64,000 nucleotides of DNA from Arthrobacter sp. B3I4. Its GTDB lineage: Bacteria; Actinomycetota; Actinomycetes; Actinomycetales; Micrococcaceae. Positions 51,297 through 61,412 of this stretch are shown piece by piece. The position numbers and the translations under genes were made by a program. Position 1 is the stretch's first letter. Each line of letters begins with the position of its first letter. The notes below the pieces were generated by a model. That model had not been told where the DNA came from. It searched no databases and saw only the letters and a list, made by a program, of their open reading frames with translations. The stretch spans positions 3,534,001 to 3,598,000 of the forward strand of contig NZ_JAUSYK010000001.1 of NCBI RefSeq assembly GCF_030816855.1, read 5' to 3'.

Positions 51297-52652
51297 TCAG
51301 GCGGTGCGCTGTTCCCGCCAGGCCAAGGACACAACGAGCACCACCGCGCCCAGGCCCAGCATGACGAAAACCATCAGCCCCCAGTTCGCCTGGGTGACGC
51401 CGCTGCCGTAGAAGATGCCGATCAGCACGGTGGCCGTGATGGCGCCCAGGTACCGGCAGGTCTGGTAGATCCCGGCGGCGACGCCGCGTTCCTCCAGCCG
51501 GGTAGACACGTACATGCCCTGGCTGGAGGCGATGCTGACCACGCAGTACGGCAGGCCCAGCAGGGCGGTCAGCGCCAGGACCAGCGGAACGGCCAGCGAC
51601 GCGGTCAGCAGCCACATCGCCGCCGATCCGACGATCAGCAGCACGACGCCGGCGATCAGCACCCGCCGCACCCGGAACCGGTCGATGGCGCGGACTGCGA
51701 ACGGCGTGATGACCACTGACATCGCGGCGAGCGGCAGCATCAGCAAGCCGACGATGCCGGGGTCATAGCCGCCGGCGGTCTGCAGCAGTTGCGGGAGGCC
51801 AAAGAACGCGAAGTAGTAGACGCCGCTGAACAGTGCGAAGCCCAGATAGACCAGCAGCAGCGGCCGGTTCCGACCCAGCAGCCGCAGGTCAAGGAACGGC
51901 CGGTTGAAGCGCAGCTCCCGCAGCGCGAACAGGACGGCCAGCAGCAGGCCGGCGCCCAGCAGCCACCACCGGTAGCCGGGCAGAACGTTGAGCAGCGCCA
52001 TCATCACCAGGACGAGGGAACCGATGAAGGCCCCGATGCCGGGCAGGTCCGAATCCCGCAGCAGTTCCAGCACCGGTCCGCGCTCCGGCTCCGTGTCCGC
52101 CGGGGCAAACCGGCGGACCATCAGGATCGCCGCCAGCGAGAGCGGAATGTTGATCAGGAACAGCGCCTGCCATCCCACCAGGCTCACCAGCAGCCCGCCG
52201 ACCACTGGGCCGACGGCTGCCGCCGACGTGTTGGCCATCTGGATCTGCCCCAGCGGCCGGGTGGATTGCGCCTTCGCCTGCCGCGCGAGTTCCGCGACCA
52301 TGACGACGGCGCTCGGGTACGCCGTCGCAGTCCCCAGCGCCATGAAGGCCCTGGCTACGCAGAGCAGGGCGAAGTTCGGCGCAAAAGGAGCCAGCGCACA
52401 GGTCGCGGCGACCAGGACCATGCCGAGCAGGAACAGCCGGCGCGGGCCAAAGCGGTCCGCAAGCCGTCCCATCAGCGGCTGGCCGGCCGCGGAGGTGAGG
52501 TAGAAGGAGGTGATCACCCAGGTCACCGTGGCGACGTCGAGCTGAAAGTCCGCCTGCAGCACCACCAGCGCGACGGCGATCATCGAAGAGTTCAGCGGGT
52601 TCAGCGCAGTACCAAGGCTGAGCCCGGCGACGGCCCAACTGGCCCGGGACAT
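51297..52652 (-). CDS. MFS transporter (DHA-type)
   Basis: This 451-residue protein has about 12-14 helices and MFS motifs GQPLMGRLADRFGPRRLFLL between helices 2 and 3, and RAFMALGTATAYPSAVVMVA. Motif C (GPVVGGLLVSLVGWQALF) points to drug:proton antiport-type carriers. ATG at 52652 or GTG at 52661 may be the start. It lies between the ABC transporter and the aromatic monooxygenase on the same strand and could export an aromatic compound. Confidence 0.82.
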   Translation of the reverse strand: MSRASWAVAGLSLGTALNPLNSSMIAVALVVLQADFQLDVATVTWVITSFYLTSAAGQPLMGRLADRFGPRRLFLLGMVLVAATCALAPFAPNFALLCVARAFMALGTATAYPSAVVMVAELARQAKAQSTRPLGQIQMANTSAAAVGPVVGGLLVSLVGWQALFLINIPLSLAAILMVRRFAPADTEPERGPVLELLRDSDLPGIGAFIGSLVLVMMALLNVLPGYRWWLLGAGLLLAVLFALRELRFNRPFLDLRLLGRNRPLLLVYLGFALFSGVYYFAFFGLPQLLQTAGGYDPGIVGLLMLPLAAMSVVITPFAVRAIDRFRVRRVLIAGVVLLIVGSAAMWLLTASLAVPLVLALTALLGLPYCVVSIASSQGMYVSTRLEERGVAAGIYQTCRYLGAITATVLIGIFYGSGVTQANWGLMVFVMLGLGAVVLVVSLAWREQRTA

Positions 52653-52749
52653 GTTGCTCACAGCAACAGTCTGTCGCACAGCACGGGCTGACTCCGAATC
52701 GGGCCGCCCAGCGGACGACGCAGAGGACTTCGGCTTAGAGGACGTCGAC

Positions 52750-53517
52750 TTAGAGGACCTTGGACAGAAACGCCTTGGTCCGCTCATGCTGCGGATTGCC
52801 GAGCACCTGCCGCGGCGGCCCGGCCTCCACCACCACGCCCTCGTCCATGAACACCAAGGTGTCCGCCACTTCCCGGGCGAAGCCCATCTCGTGCGTGACG
52901 ACGATCATGGTCATGCCGCTCCTGGCCAGTTCTTTCATCACGTCCAGAACCTCGCCCACCAACTCCGGGTCCAGGGCGCTGGTCGGCTCGTCGAAGAGCA
53001 TGAGCTTCGGATCCATGGCCAGGGCCCGGGCAATCGCCACCCGCTGCTGCTGGCCGCCGGAAAGGTGCGCAGGAAAAGCGTCGCCCTTATCCTCCAGCCC
53101 TACCCGGGCCAGCAGCTCCAGGGCCCGGGCCGTGGCCGCGGCTTTGGAGACCTTCTTGACCCGCATGGGGGCCAGGATGATGTTCTCCACCGCGGTCAGG
53201 TGCGGAAACAGGTTGAACCGCTGGAAGACCATCCCGATCTCCTGGCGCTGGAACGCGGCCTCACTGAGCTTGAGTTCGTAGAGCTTTCCGCCGCGCTGGC
53301 GGTAGCCGACCAGCTGCCCGTCCACCGAGAGCCGGCCGCCGTCAACGCGTTCCAGGTGGTTGATGCAGCGCAGGAAGGTCGACTTGCCGGAGCCGCTGGG
53401 CCCCACGATGCAGAGCACCTCCCCGCGGTCCACTTCCAGGCTGATCCCGCGGAGCACCTTGTTGGTGCCGAAATTCTTGGACACCTTTTCCGCCAGAACC
53501 ATGGGCGCGCCGGTCAT
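52750..53517 (-). CDS. Polar amino-acid ABC transporter ATPase
   Basis: This 255-residue protein has Walker A (GPSGSGKS), Q-loop ([16 protein letters not shown]), the signature [16 protein letters not shown], Walker B ([16 protein letters not shown]) and the H-loop ([21 protein letters not shown]). The MGFAREV end is the hallmark of GlnQ/HisP-type ATPases. Start overlaps the permease stop by 4 bases. It drives uptake by the permease and binding protein of the same operon. Confidence 0.92.
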   Translation of the reverse strand: MTGAPMVLAEKVSKNFGTNKVLRGISLEVDRGEVLCIVGPSGSGKSTFLRCINHLERVDGGRLSVDGQLVGYRQRGGKLYELKLSEAAFQRQEIGMVFQRFNLFPHLTAVENIILAPMRVKKVSKAAATARALELLARVGLEDKGDAFPAHLSGGQQQRVAIARALAMDPKLMLFDEPTSALDPELVGEVLDVMKELARSGMTMIVVTHEMGFAREVADTLVFMDEGVVVEAGPPRQVLGNPQHERTKAFLSKVL

Positions 53518-54605
53518 CCTTTTCCTCCAAAGTCGGTACCGAGCGGGGCGGGCGGCGCCTCGGGTGCGGCACCCGCGGCCGGTGCCACAGCGCCCGGACC
53601 GGGCGCCAAGGTCCCCTTGTCTGAACGTGCCCGGCCGGTTCCCCGGGAGAAGCGCTTCTCAATGAAGTGCTGGCCAACCATCAGCAGTGACGTGAAAAGC
53701 AGGTACCAGAGGGAAGCGACGATCAGCAACGGCACGGGGGTGAACGTTACGGCCGAAATGCCCCGCGAGACGCCGTAGAGGTCGATGCTCAGCGGAATCG
53801 CGGCGACCAGTGAGGTGGTCTTGAGCATGGAGATCACCTCATTGCCGGTCGGCGGAATGATGATCTTCATCGCCTGCGGGACCACGACGAACCGCATCGT
53901 TTGCCCCCAGGACATCGCCAGCGCCGTCGACGCCTCCGCCTGGCCTTCGTCCACGGACAGCAGCCCGGCCCGGACGATTTCGGACATGTAGGCGGCCTCG
54001 TTCAGGGCCAGCCCGATGACGGCGGTGATGAACAGGTTCGTGAAGATCTCGTTCGGGATCGTGACCCAAGGCGTCATGAACGGAATCCCCAGGGTGAACA
54101 CCGGATAGATCAGCGACACGATGCCCCAGAACACCAGCTGCACGTACACCGGGGTGCCGCGGAAGATCCAGATGTACAGCCAGGCGATGCTCTTGAGCAC
54201 CGGGTTTGGCGAGAGCCGCATGATCGCCAGCAGCAAGCCGATGACGATTGCGCCCATCATCGCGTAAATGGTCAGCCAGAGCGTCACCCAGGCGGCCTGG
54301 CTGATCCGGCGGTCGAAGATGTACTTTCCCACATCGGCCCAGCCGTAGTCCGGGCGCTGGGCCGCGTCCAGGATGAACACCGCCAGCCCGATCACCAGGA
54401 GCACGGCGATGACGTTCCGCCACGGGTGCCGCAGCGGAATGGCGACGATGGCGTCCGCCGCTGAATCATCGGCCGGCGCTCCTGAGCCGGGAGCGTGGCC
54501 GCTGGCCGGGGCCCTGCTCGCGCCGCCCCTGCCGGATCCCGTGCCGGCGTTCAGCTTTTCGGCAGGGTCAGGATCAATCATCCTGCCCGGTTCCCGCTCG
54601 TCCAT
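53514..54605 (-). CDS. Polar amino-acid ABC transporter permease
   Basis: This 363-residue protein has the GlnP/HisQ-type core with five helices: [34 protein letters not shown], and the EAA loop ([20 protein letters not shown]). Unusual are an N-terminal extension of about 60 residues and a C-terminal Pro/Ala tail of about 45. Only one permease gene is present, so it likely acts as a homodimer. It starts 6 bases after the binding-protein stop. Confidence 0.9.
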   Translation of the reverse strand: MDEREPGRMIDPDPAEKLNAGTGSGRGGASRAPASGHAPGSGAPADDSAADAIVAIPLRHPWRNVIAVLLVIGLAVFILDAAQRPDYGWADVGKYIFDRRISQAAWVTLWLTIYAMMGAIVIGLLLAIMRLSPNPVLKSIAWLYIWIFRGTPVYVQLVFWGIVSLIYPVFTLGIPFMTPWVTIPNEIFTNLFITAVIGLALNEAAYMSEIVRAGLLSVDEGQAEASTALAMSWGQTMRFVVVPQAMKIIIPPTGNEVISMLKTTSLVAAIPLSIDLYGVSRGISAVTFTPVPLLIVASLWYLLFTSLLMVGQHFIEKRFSRGTGRARSDKGTLAPGPGAVAPAAGAAPEAPPAPLGTDFGGKG

Positions 54606-54611
54606 GGTTTG

Positions 54612-55523
54612 TCACCCTTTGGCAGCCACGTTGAGCTCGGCCGTCTTGACGCCGCCGGCTTCCACTCCCCATTTGGACAGGATCTTGGTGTAGGTGCCGT
54701 CATCGATCAGCGACTGGAGTGCCTTCTGCAGCACCGGAGTGAACTCACTGCCCTTGGCCACCGGGATGCCGTACGGCGCCACTTCGAAGGCGTCGCCGGC
54801 GGTCTGCAGCTTGTCCTTGGTCTTGGAGATCGCATACAGCGTCACGGGCGAATCCGCGCTCATCGCGTCGACCTGCCCGACCGTTAGCGCGTTCGTGGCC
54901 TGGTCCTGGGCGTCGTACCGGAAGATGGTGATGGCCGGCTTCCCCGCGTCGGTGCAGGCCTTCGACTTTGCCGGCACCTCGTGGGTGTCCTCATAGGTGG
55001 TCGCCTGCACAGCGACCTTGAGCCCGCAGGCGTTTTTCGGATCCACCGTCTTGCCCTTTGGCGAAGCCCACTGGATGCCGGCGGAATAGTAGTTCACGAA
55101 ATCCACCTGCTTTTCGCGCTCCACAGTGTCGGTGAAGGACGACATCCCCATATCGTCTTTGCCAGCACGGACGGCAGGCAGAATGTTGTCGAAGGTGCCA
55201 ATATCGAAGTTGACCTTCAAGCCCATCACTTTGCCGAGCGCATTTGTCAGGTCCACGGACCAGCCGGCCGGTGCACCGTTATCGTCCTTGAACTCATTGG
55301 GCGGGTAGTTGTTGGCCATGCCGACATTCAGGACGCCGGCGGTTTTGATTTTCTCCGGCAGCGACGCGGCAATCGAGTCGTTCTTCTTGACGTCGACGGC
55401 GGCGGCGCTCGCGGTCGAGCCGCTGGCACCGCCGGTGGCGGCGGGTTCGCTGTTGTTGACGCAGCCCGAGAGGGAGAGTGCCGTAGCGACAGTGACAATG
55501 GGAACAAGGTAGCGAGTACGCAT
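54612..55523 (-). CDS. Amino-acid ABC transporter substrate-binding lipoprotein
   Basis: This 303-residue family 3 binding protein has a lipoprotein signal peptide with lipobox LSGC (Cys about 21), then LNVGMANNYPPNEFKDDNGA, GWSVDLTNALGKVMGL, and DDMGMSSFTDTVEREKQVDF. ATG at 55523 follows AAGGAAATC; a longer frame to 55607 has no support. It captures the substrate for the permease/ATPase pair. The enzyme gene upstream suggests that a hydroxy- or amino-acid is the substrate. Confidence 0.9.
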   Translation of the reverse strand: MRTRYLVPIVTVATALSLSGCVNNSEPAATGGASGSTASAAAVDVKKNDSIAASLPEKIKTAGVLNVGMANNYPPNEFKDDNGAPAGWSVDLTNALGKVMGLKVNFDIGTFDNILPAVRAGKDDMGMSSFTDTVEREKQVDFVNYYSAGIQWASPKGKTVDPKNACGLKVAVQATTYEDTHEVPAKSKACTDAGKPAITIFRYDAQDQATNALTVGQVDAMSADSPVTLYAISKTKDKLQTAGDAFEVAPYGIPVAKGSEFTPVLQKALQSLIDDGTYTKILSKWGVEAGGVKTAELNVAAKG

Positions 55524-55603
55524 GATTTCCTTAGCTGTTCGAGGATTCTTAGCCCCGCGCAACGCCGCGTGGGTGCTCTGGGGACCTGCTTGACCGGAAT
55601 GAA

Positions 55604-56875
55604 TCACTTCGTGCCGCCTGACGCTGAAGTTTCAACAATTTCGCCGGAATGTCGAAGGTCCCGGAGAATCTCATTTCCCCTGGCTTTCAACTCCGGAATG
55701 CTGGAAACGCCTACCAACGTCATGGTACGCCGGAGTTCGTCCGCGAGGATGTCGATAACGCGTCCCACTCCGGGCGAGCCCGCAGCGACCAAGCCGTACA
55801 GGTAGGCCCGGCCGATGGAACATGCGTCGGCGCCCAGGGCGAGGGCTTTGAGGATGTCACTCCCCCGCCGGATCCCGGAGTCGACGTAGATCTCGAGCGC
55901 ATCCCCCACCCGCTGCCGGGACTCCTGTAGGACATCCATCGGGCTCAGCATGTGGTCAAGCTGCCGTCCGCCGTGATTGCTCAGCTGCACGGCATCCAGG
56001 CCGATCCGGGCTGCCTTGGCGACGTCGTCCGGGTTCACGCAGCCCTTCAGCACGATCTTGCCGTCCCACTCCTGCCGCAGGGTCTCGAGTTCCCTCCAGC
56101 CGCTGGTGGCATCCGAGTGGCCGAGGATCTGCTGCCACATGGACGGCGTGACCAGGGAGGTGGCGGCTGCGCTGCGGGGGTCAAGGTTTGGAAAGGTAAT
56201 CCCCTCCGCCTTCAGGAAGTTGATCCACCAGGCGGGCCGCCGGGCGATGTCCGCGATGGTGGAAAGCGTCAGGGCGGGCGGCGCGGTGAAGCCGTTGCGC
56301 AGGTCCCGCTCCCGGGATCCCAGCGCCCGGGTATCGACGCCGACAATCAGCGTGGTGAAACCTGCGGCTTTACAGCGTGCCAGCTTGGCATGCCTGGCCT
56401 GGGCATCGGAGCCAAGACCGAAGTTGAACCAGCGGTCAAGGCCGGGCTGCCGTTCAGCGATCGCTTCCATCGACACCGTACTCAGCCCGGCCAGCCCGTA
56501 GGGAATACCCGCCCGGGCAGCGGCCGCGGCGACGGCTAGTTCGCCCTCGGGATGGAACAGCCGGGTCGCGCCGGTGGGGGTCAAGGTGAGCGGCAGGGAG
56601 CTAGCCTTTCCCAGCAGCGTCGTGGCCAGGTCCGGACCGGCCACCGGTCCCCACGTGGGCATCAGGGCCCACGCATCAAAGACTGCCCGGTTGCGCTGGA
56701 GCGTCACTTCATCCTCGGAGCCGCCGTCCAGGTAGTCGAAGATACCGGCCGGCAGCGCCTTCTGCGCCGCCTTCCGGTACTCCTCCACGTTGAACGCGTC
56801 GGCCAGCACCCGACGTTTGCGCGACAGCACCGGTGCCTTGACCTGGATGAGCTGCCTGGCCTCGCTGAGTTTCAA
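55604..56875 (-). CDS. FMN-dependent alpha-hydroxy-acid oxidase, lactate 2-monooxygenase type
   Basis: This 423-residue enzyme has the FMN/substrate motifs: FDYLDGGSEDEVTLQRNRAV, TPTGATRLFHPEGELA, VLKG, then VQLSNHGGRQLDHMLSPMDV with catalytic His, and VDSGIRRGSDILKALALGAD. Length over 400 and the region 190-240 fit lactate 2-monooxygenase rather than the shorter lactate dehydrogenases. Start chosen: TTG at 56875 after GGAGG; the ATG at 56902 has no site. It is the first gene of the ABC operon and is divergent from PucR. Confidence 0.82.
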   Translation of the reverse strand: MKLSEARQLIQVKAPVLSRKRRVLADAFNVEEYRKAAQKALPAGIFDYLDGGSEDEVTLQRNRAVFDAWALMPTWGPVAGPDLATTLLGKASSLPLTLTPTGATRLFHPEGELAVAAAAARAGIPYGLAGLSTVSMEAIAERQPGLDRWFNFGLGSDAQARHAKLARCKAAGFTTLIVGVDTRALGSRERDLRNGFTAPPALTLSTIADIARRPAWWINFLKAEGITFPNLDPRSAAATSLVTPSMWQQILGHSDATSGWRELETLRQEWDGKIVLKGCVNPDDVAKAARIGLDAVQLSNHGGRQLDHMLSPMDVLQESRQRVGDALEIYVDSGIRRGSDILKALALGADACSIGRAYLYGLVAAGSPGVGRVIDILADELRRTMTLVGVSSIPELKARGNEILRDLRHSGEIVETSASGGTK

Positions 56876-57004
56876 AAGGAACCTCCGCTTGCGTACGTGC
56901 ACTATCGTTCAGCGTATGAAGCGCAAGGCGGCGGGACTATGGACATTGCGACAAATCGAGCGCCCAGGACCTAGCGGGAACTACCAAACTGTCGGGGAGC
57001 CGTA

Positions 57005-58681
57005 ATGTCGGCGCTCCCTACAGAAGCAGGCCATCCGTTGCCCACTCTTGCCGACGTCGCACGCGCGGCGGCGTCCGAGATCCTCAGCCCCGTGCACTTG
57101 CCGGCAGATGACCAGCAGCTTGTCGCCGGTGCTGTGCTCTACGACGCCACGGCCACGACGGAGAAGTTCCCGGGTGCGATCGCCCTCGCCATCGGGCTGT
57201 CCCTGGCGGGTAAACGTCTCCCCGCACGCGTGCAGGAACTTCGCGAAGCCGGCTATGTGGCCATGGTCTATAAAACAAACGGCAAGCCGGACGGCGCCCT
57301 CCTGTCCGCCGCCCGGGACTCCGGCATGGCCCTATTCCGGGCCTCCGATGCGGTGCCGTGGAACCAGATTGCGGAGGTTCTGGATGCCGCCGTCGTCCCC
57401 CACAGGCAGTCCGGCCGCACCCTGGCGGACATCCGCCCGGGAGACCTGTTCGGCCTAGCCAACATTGTTGCGGCCCAAGCCGGCGGTGCGGTCGCCATCG
57501 CCGATCCCGAGCAGACCATCCTGGCGTACTCGACCCTCCGGGACCAGCCCATGGATGAGACCCGCAGGGATTCGATCCTGCGGCTGCAGGTGCCGCACTC
57601 ATCGGAAACCGACAGCGACTACCGCCGCGTCCACGCCGCACGGACGGCGCTGGATGTGGCTTCAAAGGATGCCTCGCTCCGGCGGACCGCGATCGCCATC
57701 CGCGCCGGCGACTCCGTGCTGGGTTCACTTTGGCTGCTCCAGCGCAGGGACGCCGGCGAAAAGGGACAGCCCACCGCTGACGGGTCCACCGCCGACCGGT
57801 CCACCGCCGACGCGCACCGGGTCCTCCAGGAGGCAGCCAACGTCGCCGCGCTCCATCTGCTGCACAAGCAGACCAGCTTCGTCTCAAACCTCACCCGGCA
57901 GATCGATCTGGTCCAGCCGCTGCTTTTCGATCCGAAACGCGCCGCCCTGGCCGCCGTCCGGCTGGGCATCTCCGCTTCCACCGTCCGTGTGGTTGCCCTC
58001 AGCATCTGGCCCTCCGAGGCGCTGGCCGCCGAAACCCTGCAGACCCGGCTGCGCTTGTTCGACACGATCCGGACAGCCTGCGCCATCCGGCTGCCCTCCG
58101 CCGTGTGCGGACTTTCGGACAACATCGTCTACGCCGTGCTGCCGCAGACCACGGACTCCTCACGGCTGTTCCAGCACAGCGCCCTGCTGAAAATCGTCCA
58201 CAATGCGCGGCGGCTGCTCGCCCGCCCGGTCCTGGCCGCGCTCGGGGCGGAGGCCACCATCGACCGGATCGAGGAGTCCCGGGTCAACGCGGAACTGGTC
58301 CTGGCCGAACTGGTCCGCAATGTGGCCGAGGGCCGCATCCCGCCGGATTCGGATGAGGTGGTGGCCGACGACGAGTCCCTGGGCTCCCGTCTCCAACTCC
58401 ACCAGATCGCGTCCGCCCTGGGCGCGTCCGGGCACCTGCCCGGGGCCCATGCGCTCAGGATCGCCGAGCACGACCGGCTGTACAAGAAGTCCTTCGAGGA
58501 AACCGTCTACGTCTACCTGAATTGCGGCGGAAACGCGATCGAGGCGGCCAAGGCCCTGGACGTCCACGTCAACACCGTCCGCTACCGCCTGTCGCGTGTG
58601 AACCCCCTGTTCGGCATCGACCTGGAAGATCCCGAAACACGCCTGCTGGTGTGGCTTCAACTCTGGGCGCGCCACAACTAG
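57005..58681 (+). CDS. PucR/CdaR-type transcriptional regulator
   Basis: This 558-residue protein has an N-terminal PucR domain (TLADVARAAASEILSPVHLP), a GAF-like middle (AGGAVAIADPEQTILAYSTL), and the C-terminal HTH (EETVYVYLNCGGNAIEAAKA, then LDVHVNTVRYRLSRV). Such regulators respond to purine breakdown, glycerate or GABA. It is divergent from the lactate-monooxygenase/ABC operon and is its probable activator. Its TAG stop overlaps the convergent cupin stop (CTAG). Confidence 0.88.
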   Translation: MSALPTEAGHPLPTLADVARAAASEILSPVHLPADDQQLVAGAVLYDATATTEKFPGAIALAIGLSLAGKRLPARVQELREAGYVAMVYKTNGKPDGALLSAARDSGMALFRASDAVPWNQIAEVLDAAVVPHRQSGRTLADIRPGDLFGLANIVAAQAGGAVAIADPEQTILAYSTLRDQPMDETRRDSILRLQVPHSSETDSDYRRVHAARTALDVASKDASLRRTAIAIRAGDSVLGSLWLLQRRDAGEKGQPTADGSTADRSTADAHRVLQEAANVAALHLLHKQTSFVSNLTRQIDLVQPLLFDPKRAALAAVRLGISASTVRVVALSIWPSEALAAETLQTRLRLFDTIRTACAIRLPSAVCGLSDNIVYAVLPQTTDSSRLFQHSALLKIVHNARRLLARPVLAALGAEATIDRIEESRVNAELVLAELVRNVAEGRIPPDSDEVVADDESLGSRLQLHQIASALGASGHLPGAHALRIAEHDRLYKKSFEETVYVYLNCGGNAIEAAKALDVHVNTVRYRLSRVNPLFGIDLEDPETRLLVWLQLWARHN

Positions 58682-59037
58682 GAGCGTTCCCCCTCCGCTG
58701 CTCCGCCCCGGGCCTTCGCCACGGTCATCAGGATCGCGCAGTCCTCCTCGGCGTGCAGGCTGTGCATTCCGTCCGGCACGATCAGCAGATCTCCTGCCTT
58801 CCCCTGCCAGGAATCGTCGCCCGACTGCAGCCGGACGCAGCCCCGCAGCACGAAGACCGTCGCCTCCCCTGGGTTCAGGTGTTCGCTGAGCTGGGTCCCG
58901 GCCTTGAACGCCATCACCGTCTGCCGCAGAACCTTTTCGTGGCCGCCAAAGACGGTGTCGGCGGCCCGTCCGCTTCCGGCGGCAAGCGCCGCGGTGATCT
59001 GCTGACGGGCCAGGGCTTCAATCGATATTTTCTGCAT
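58678..59037 (-). CDS. Small cupin-domain protein
   Basis: This 119-residue protein is a single cupin barrel: SEHLNPGEATVFVLRGCVRL (His and Glu ligand region), then GDLLIVPDGMHSLHAEEDCA (second His). Such proteins often bind metal or small ligands; a specific reaction cannot be given. ATG at 59037 is chosen; the longer frame to 59178 would overlap the recQ promoter. It ends with a stop shared with PucR's. Confidence 0.78.
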   Translation of the reverse strand: MQKISIEALARQQITAALAAGSGRAADTVFGGHEKVLRQTVMAFKAGTQLSEHLNPGEATVFVLRGCVRLQSGDDSWQGKAGDLLIVPDGMHSLHAEEDCAILMTVAKARGGAAEGERS

Positions 59038-59180
59038 GGGCCTACCGTACTCAGGATCCGGGCCGATGCCGAGAGCTGCTTGCCCCGCGAACATTCCCGG
59101 CAGCCCCCGGCGAGGAGGGGTTAGGCTGAAGGGGCGGCTGAAGCAGACGGCCCACCGAACGTCCCAGCGGAGCAACACTC

Positions 59181-61070
59181 ATGATTAAGGCCACCGCAGG
59201 CCCTCCTGCAAAGAAATCCTCCAAGACTCCTGCCTCTGAAGCAGACGCCCCAACCGCGCCCGCGCCCACCCGGGGAACCGCCACCGCCGGCAAAGATCCG
59301 GGCTCCGGCAAGCGGAAATCCGGGTCCGACGCCGGCCTCCGCACGCTCGCGGCGGAAGTCTTCGGTTTCTCCAGCCTTCACGACGGCCAGCTGGAGGGGA
59401 TGCGCGCCCTCGCCGCCGGCCGGGACGTCCTCGCGGTGATGCCCACCGGGTACGGAAAGTCGGCGATCTACCAGGTGCCGGGCCTGCTGCTGCACCGCGG
59501 GGATTCCAACCACAAGGATCCGTATGAAGAGGAGCGCCCGACCGGCCGCGGCACCGCGCTGGTGGTCTCGCCGCTGATCTCGCTGCAGGAAGACCAGCTG
59601 GACGGGCTGCTGGAGGCCGCCGGGCCGGACGCTGCCGTCGCTATCAACTCCTCCCACGGCGCGGCGGAGCAGGAAGAAGCCTGGCAGGCCGCGGAAAGTG
59701 GAAAGGCCGCTTTCCTGTTCCTCGCCCCCGAGCAGCTGGCCAAGGACAGCACGGTGGAACGGCTCGCCGCCCTGAACATCACTCTGTTGGTGGTGGACGA
59801 GGCGCACTGCGTCACCGCCTGGGGCCACGATTTCCGCCCCGAATATCTCCGGCTCGGCGAGGTCCGCGAGCGTTTGGGCAACCCGACGACGGCGGCGCTC
59901 ACCGCCACCGCTGCTCCCCCGGTCCGCGAGGAGATCCAGCAGCGTCTCGGGCTGACGGAGCCCCTGGTCCTGGTCCGCGGCTTTGACCGGCCCAACATCA
60001 GTCTCGACGTCGTCAGGCACCACGAGGACAAGGAGAAGCGCCGCGCCGTCGTCCGGCAGGCCACCGACCTCGTCGAGCAGCTGAGGACCCGGGACGCCGG
60101 GGGCTGCGGCCTGATCTATGCCGCCAAGCGCAAGGACACGGAACGATACGCCGAGAAGCTGGCCCGCAATGGCCTGCGTTCTGCCGCGTACCACGCCGGC
60201 ATGGCGGGCGCGCAGCGGGCGGCCGTCCACGAACAGTTCCTCGACGGCGAGCTGGACGTCGTCGTCGCCACCACCGCGTTCGGAATGGGCATCGATAAGC
60301 CGGACGTCCGTTTCGTGCTGCACGCCGACGTGCCCGAATCCCTCGACAGCTACTACCAGCAGTTCGGCCGTGCCGGCCGCGACGGCGAACCCGCCCAGGC
60401 GGTGCTGCACTACCGTTCCGAGGACCTGGGCCTGCGCCGGTTCTTCGCCACCCACTCCCCGGACGAGGCTTCCCTCCGCGTCGTCCTCGCCGTCCTGAAG
60501 AAGGCCAAGGGACAGCTGCGGCGCAAAGCGCTCGCAGAGCAGACGGGTTTCCCGCCCCGGCGGCTCACCGGCCTGCTCAACCAGTTGCAGGACACCGGAG
60601 CGATCAGCACGGAACCTGACGGACTGCGCCTCCAAGCGTCAGGGAACCTCAACAAGGCGGTGGACCGCGCGATCGAACTCGCCGAGTCACGCGGACGGAT
60701 TGACCAGTCCCGCGTCGAGATGATCCGCGGCTATGCCGAGACACGGCACTGTCGCCGCCAGTTCCTGCTGGGCTACTTCGGCGAGGACCTGCCCGAGCCG
60801 TGCGGCAATTGCGACAACTGCACGGCGGGCGACGCCGACGAAGAGTTGGCGGCGGCCGCCAGCGGGGCCGGGAACAATACGGCCGACGCATCGTCCGACG
60901 ACGGCGGCTTCCCGGTGAACGCGGCCGTCGTTCATTCCGAATGGGGCACCGGCATGATCATGCAGCACGACGACGACGTCCTCACCGTGCTGTTCGACAG
61001 CGAGGGCTACAAGACGCTGTCCCGGAAGGCCGTGCAGGAGCGCGGGCTGCTTACGCTGGCCGCCGACTGA
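59181..61070 (+). CDS. RecQ-family ATP-dependent DNA helicase with C-terminal tudor-like domain
   Basis: This 629-residue protein has an Ala/Pro/Lys linker (1-50), then RecQ motifs: HDGQLEGMRALAAGRDVL, TGYGKS (89-94), DEAH (206-209) with WGHDFRPEY, ATTAFGMGIDKPDVRFVLH, and QQFGRAGRDGEPAQ. The zinc-binding part is CRRQFLLGYFGE, then CGNCDNC. There is no HRDC domain. Residues about 582-625 (VVHSEWGTGMIMQHDDDVLT, then VLFDSEGYKTL) look like the tudor-like end of UvrD/PcrA helicases. It unwinds DNA 3'-5' in repair. Confidence 0.9.
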   Translation: MIKATAGPPAKKSSKTPASEADAPTAPAPTRGTATAGKDPGSGKRKSGSDAGLRTLAAEVFGFSSLHDGQLEGMRALAAGRDVLAVMPTGYGKSAIYQVPGLLLHRGDSNHKDPYEEERPTGRGTALVVSPLISLQEDQLDGLLEAAGPDAAVAINSSHGAAEQEEAWQAAESGKAAFLFLAPEQLAKDSTVERLAALNITLLVVDEAHCVTAWGHDFRPEYLRLGEVRERLGNPTTAALTATAAPPVREEIQQRLGLTEPLVLVRGFDRPNISLDVVRHHEDKEKRRAVVRQATDLVEQLRTRDAGGCGLIYAAKRKDTERYAEKLARNGLRSAAYHAGMAGAQRAAVHEQFLDGELDVVVATTAFGMGIDKPDVRFVLHADVPESLDSYYQQFGRAGRDGEPAQAVLHYRSEDLGLRRFFATHSPDEASLRVVLAVLKKAKGQLRRKALAEQTGFPPRRLTGLLNQLQDTGAISTEPDGLRLQASGNLNKAVDRAIELAESRGRIDQSRVEMIRGYAETRHCRRQFLLGYFGEDLPEPCGNCDNCTAGDADEELAAAASGAGNNTADASSDDGGFPVNAAVVHSEWGTGMIMQHDDDVLTVLFDSEGYKTLSRKAVQERGLLTLAAD

Positions 61071-61094
61071 GCACGGAGCGCGTGAATTCACGAC

Positions 61095-61412
61095 TCAGTA
61101 CACGACGTCGAACGCGCAGAACTCCCCGGTCGCGGTGGACATCGATTCCTCGACGTGGTCCACGCGGCCGGGGGCTTGCTGCGAGCGCAGCCAGCTCCGG
61201 AACTGCAGCACCACGGGTTGCGGGCCCTCGACGACGACGCCGACGGTGCCGTCGTCGTTGTTCCGCACCGTGCCGCTGAGCGCCAGTTCCCCGGCCTTGC
61301 GTACCGTCCAGTAGCGGAACCCGACGGCCTGCACCATGCCCTCCACCCGCGCGGTGAGCCGCACGTCCGTGCCGCTGTTCGTGCCTTCGGAGTCCTCGCC
61401 TATTGCAGCCAT
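61095..61412 (-). CDS. acyP: Acylphosphatase
   Basis: This 105-residue protein has the acylphosphatase signature: VEGMVQAVGFRYWTVRKAGE with the catalytic Arg, GTVRNNDDGTVGVVVEGP with the Asn, and the late FRSWL. It hydrolyses acyl phosphates. ATG at 61412 is chosen over 61439, because the extra residues are not part of the family. It is convergent with recQ. Confidence 0.88.
   Translation of the reverse strand: MAAIGEDSEGTNSGTDVRLTARVEGMVQAVGFRYWTVRKAGELALSGTVRNNDDGTVGVVVEGPQPVVLQFRSWLRSQQAPGRVDHVEESMSTATGEFCAFDVVY

Noticed and set aside
59121..60635. Minus-strand frame of 504 codons over recQ
   Set aside because: Antisense shadow; recQ has all helicase motifs.
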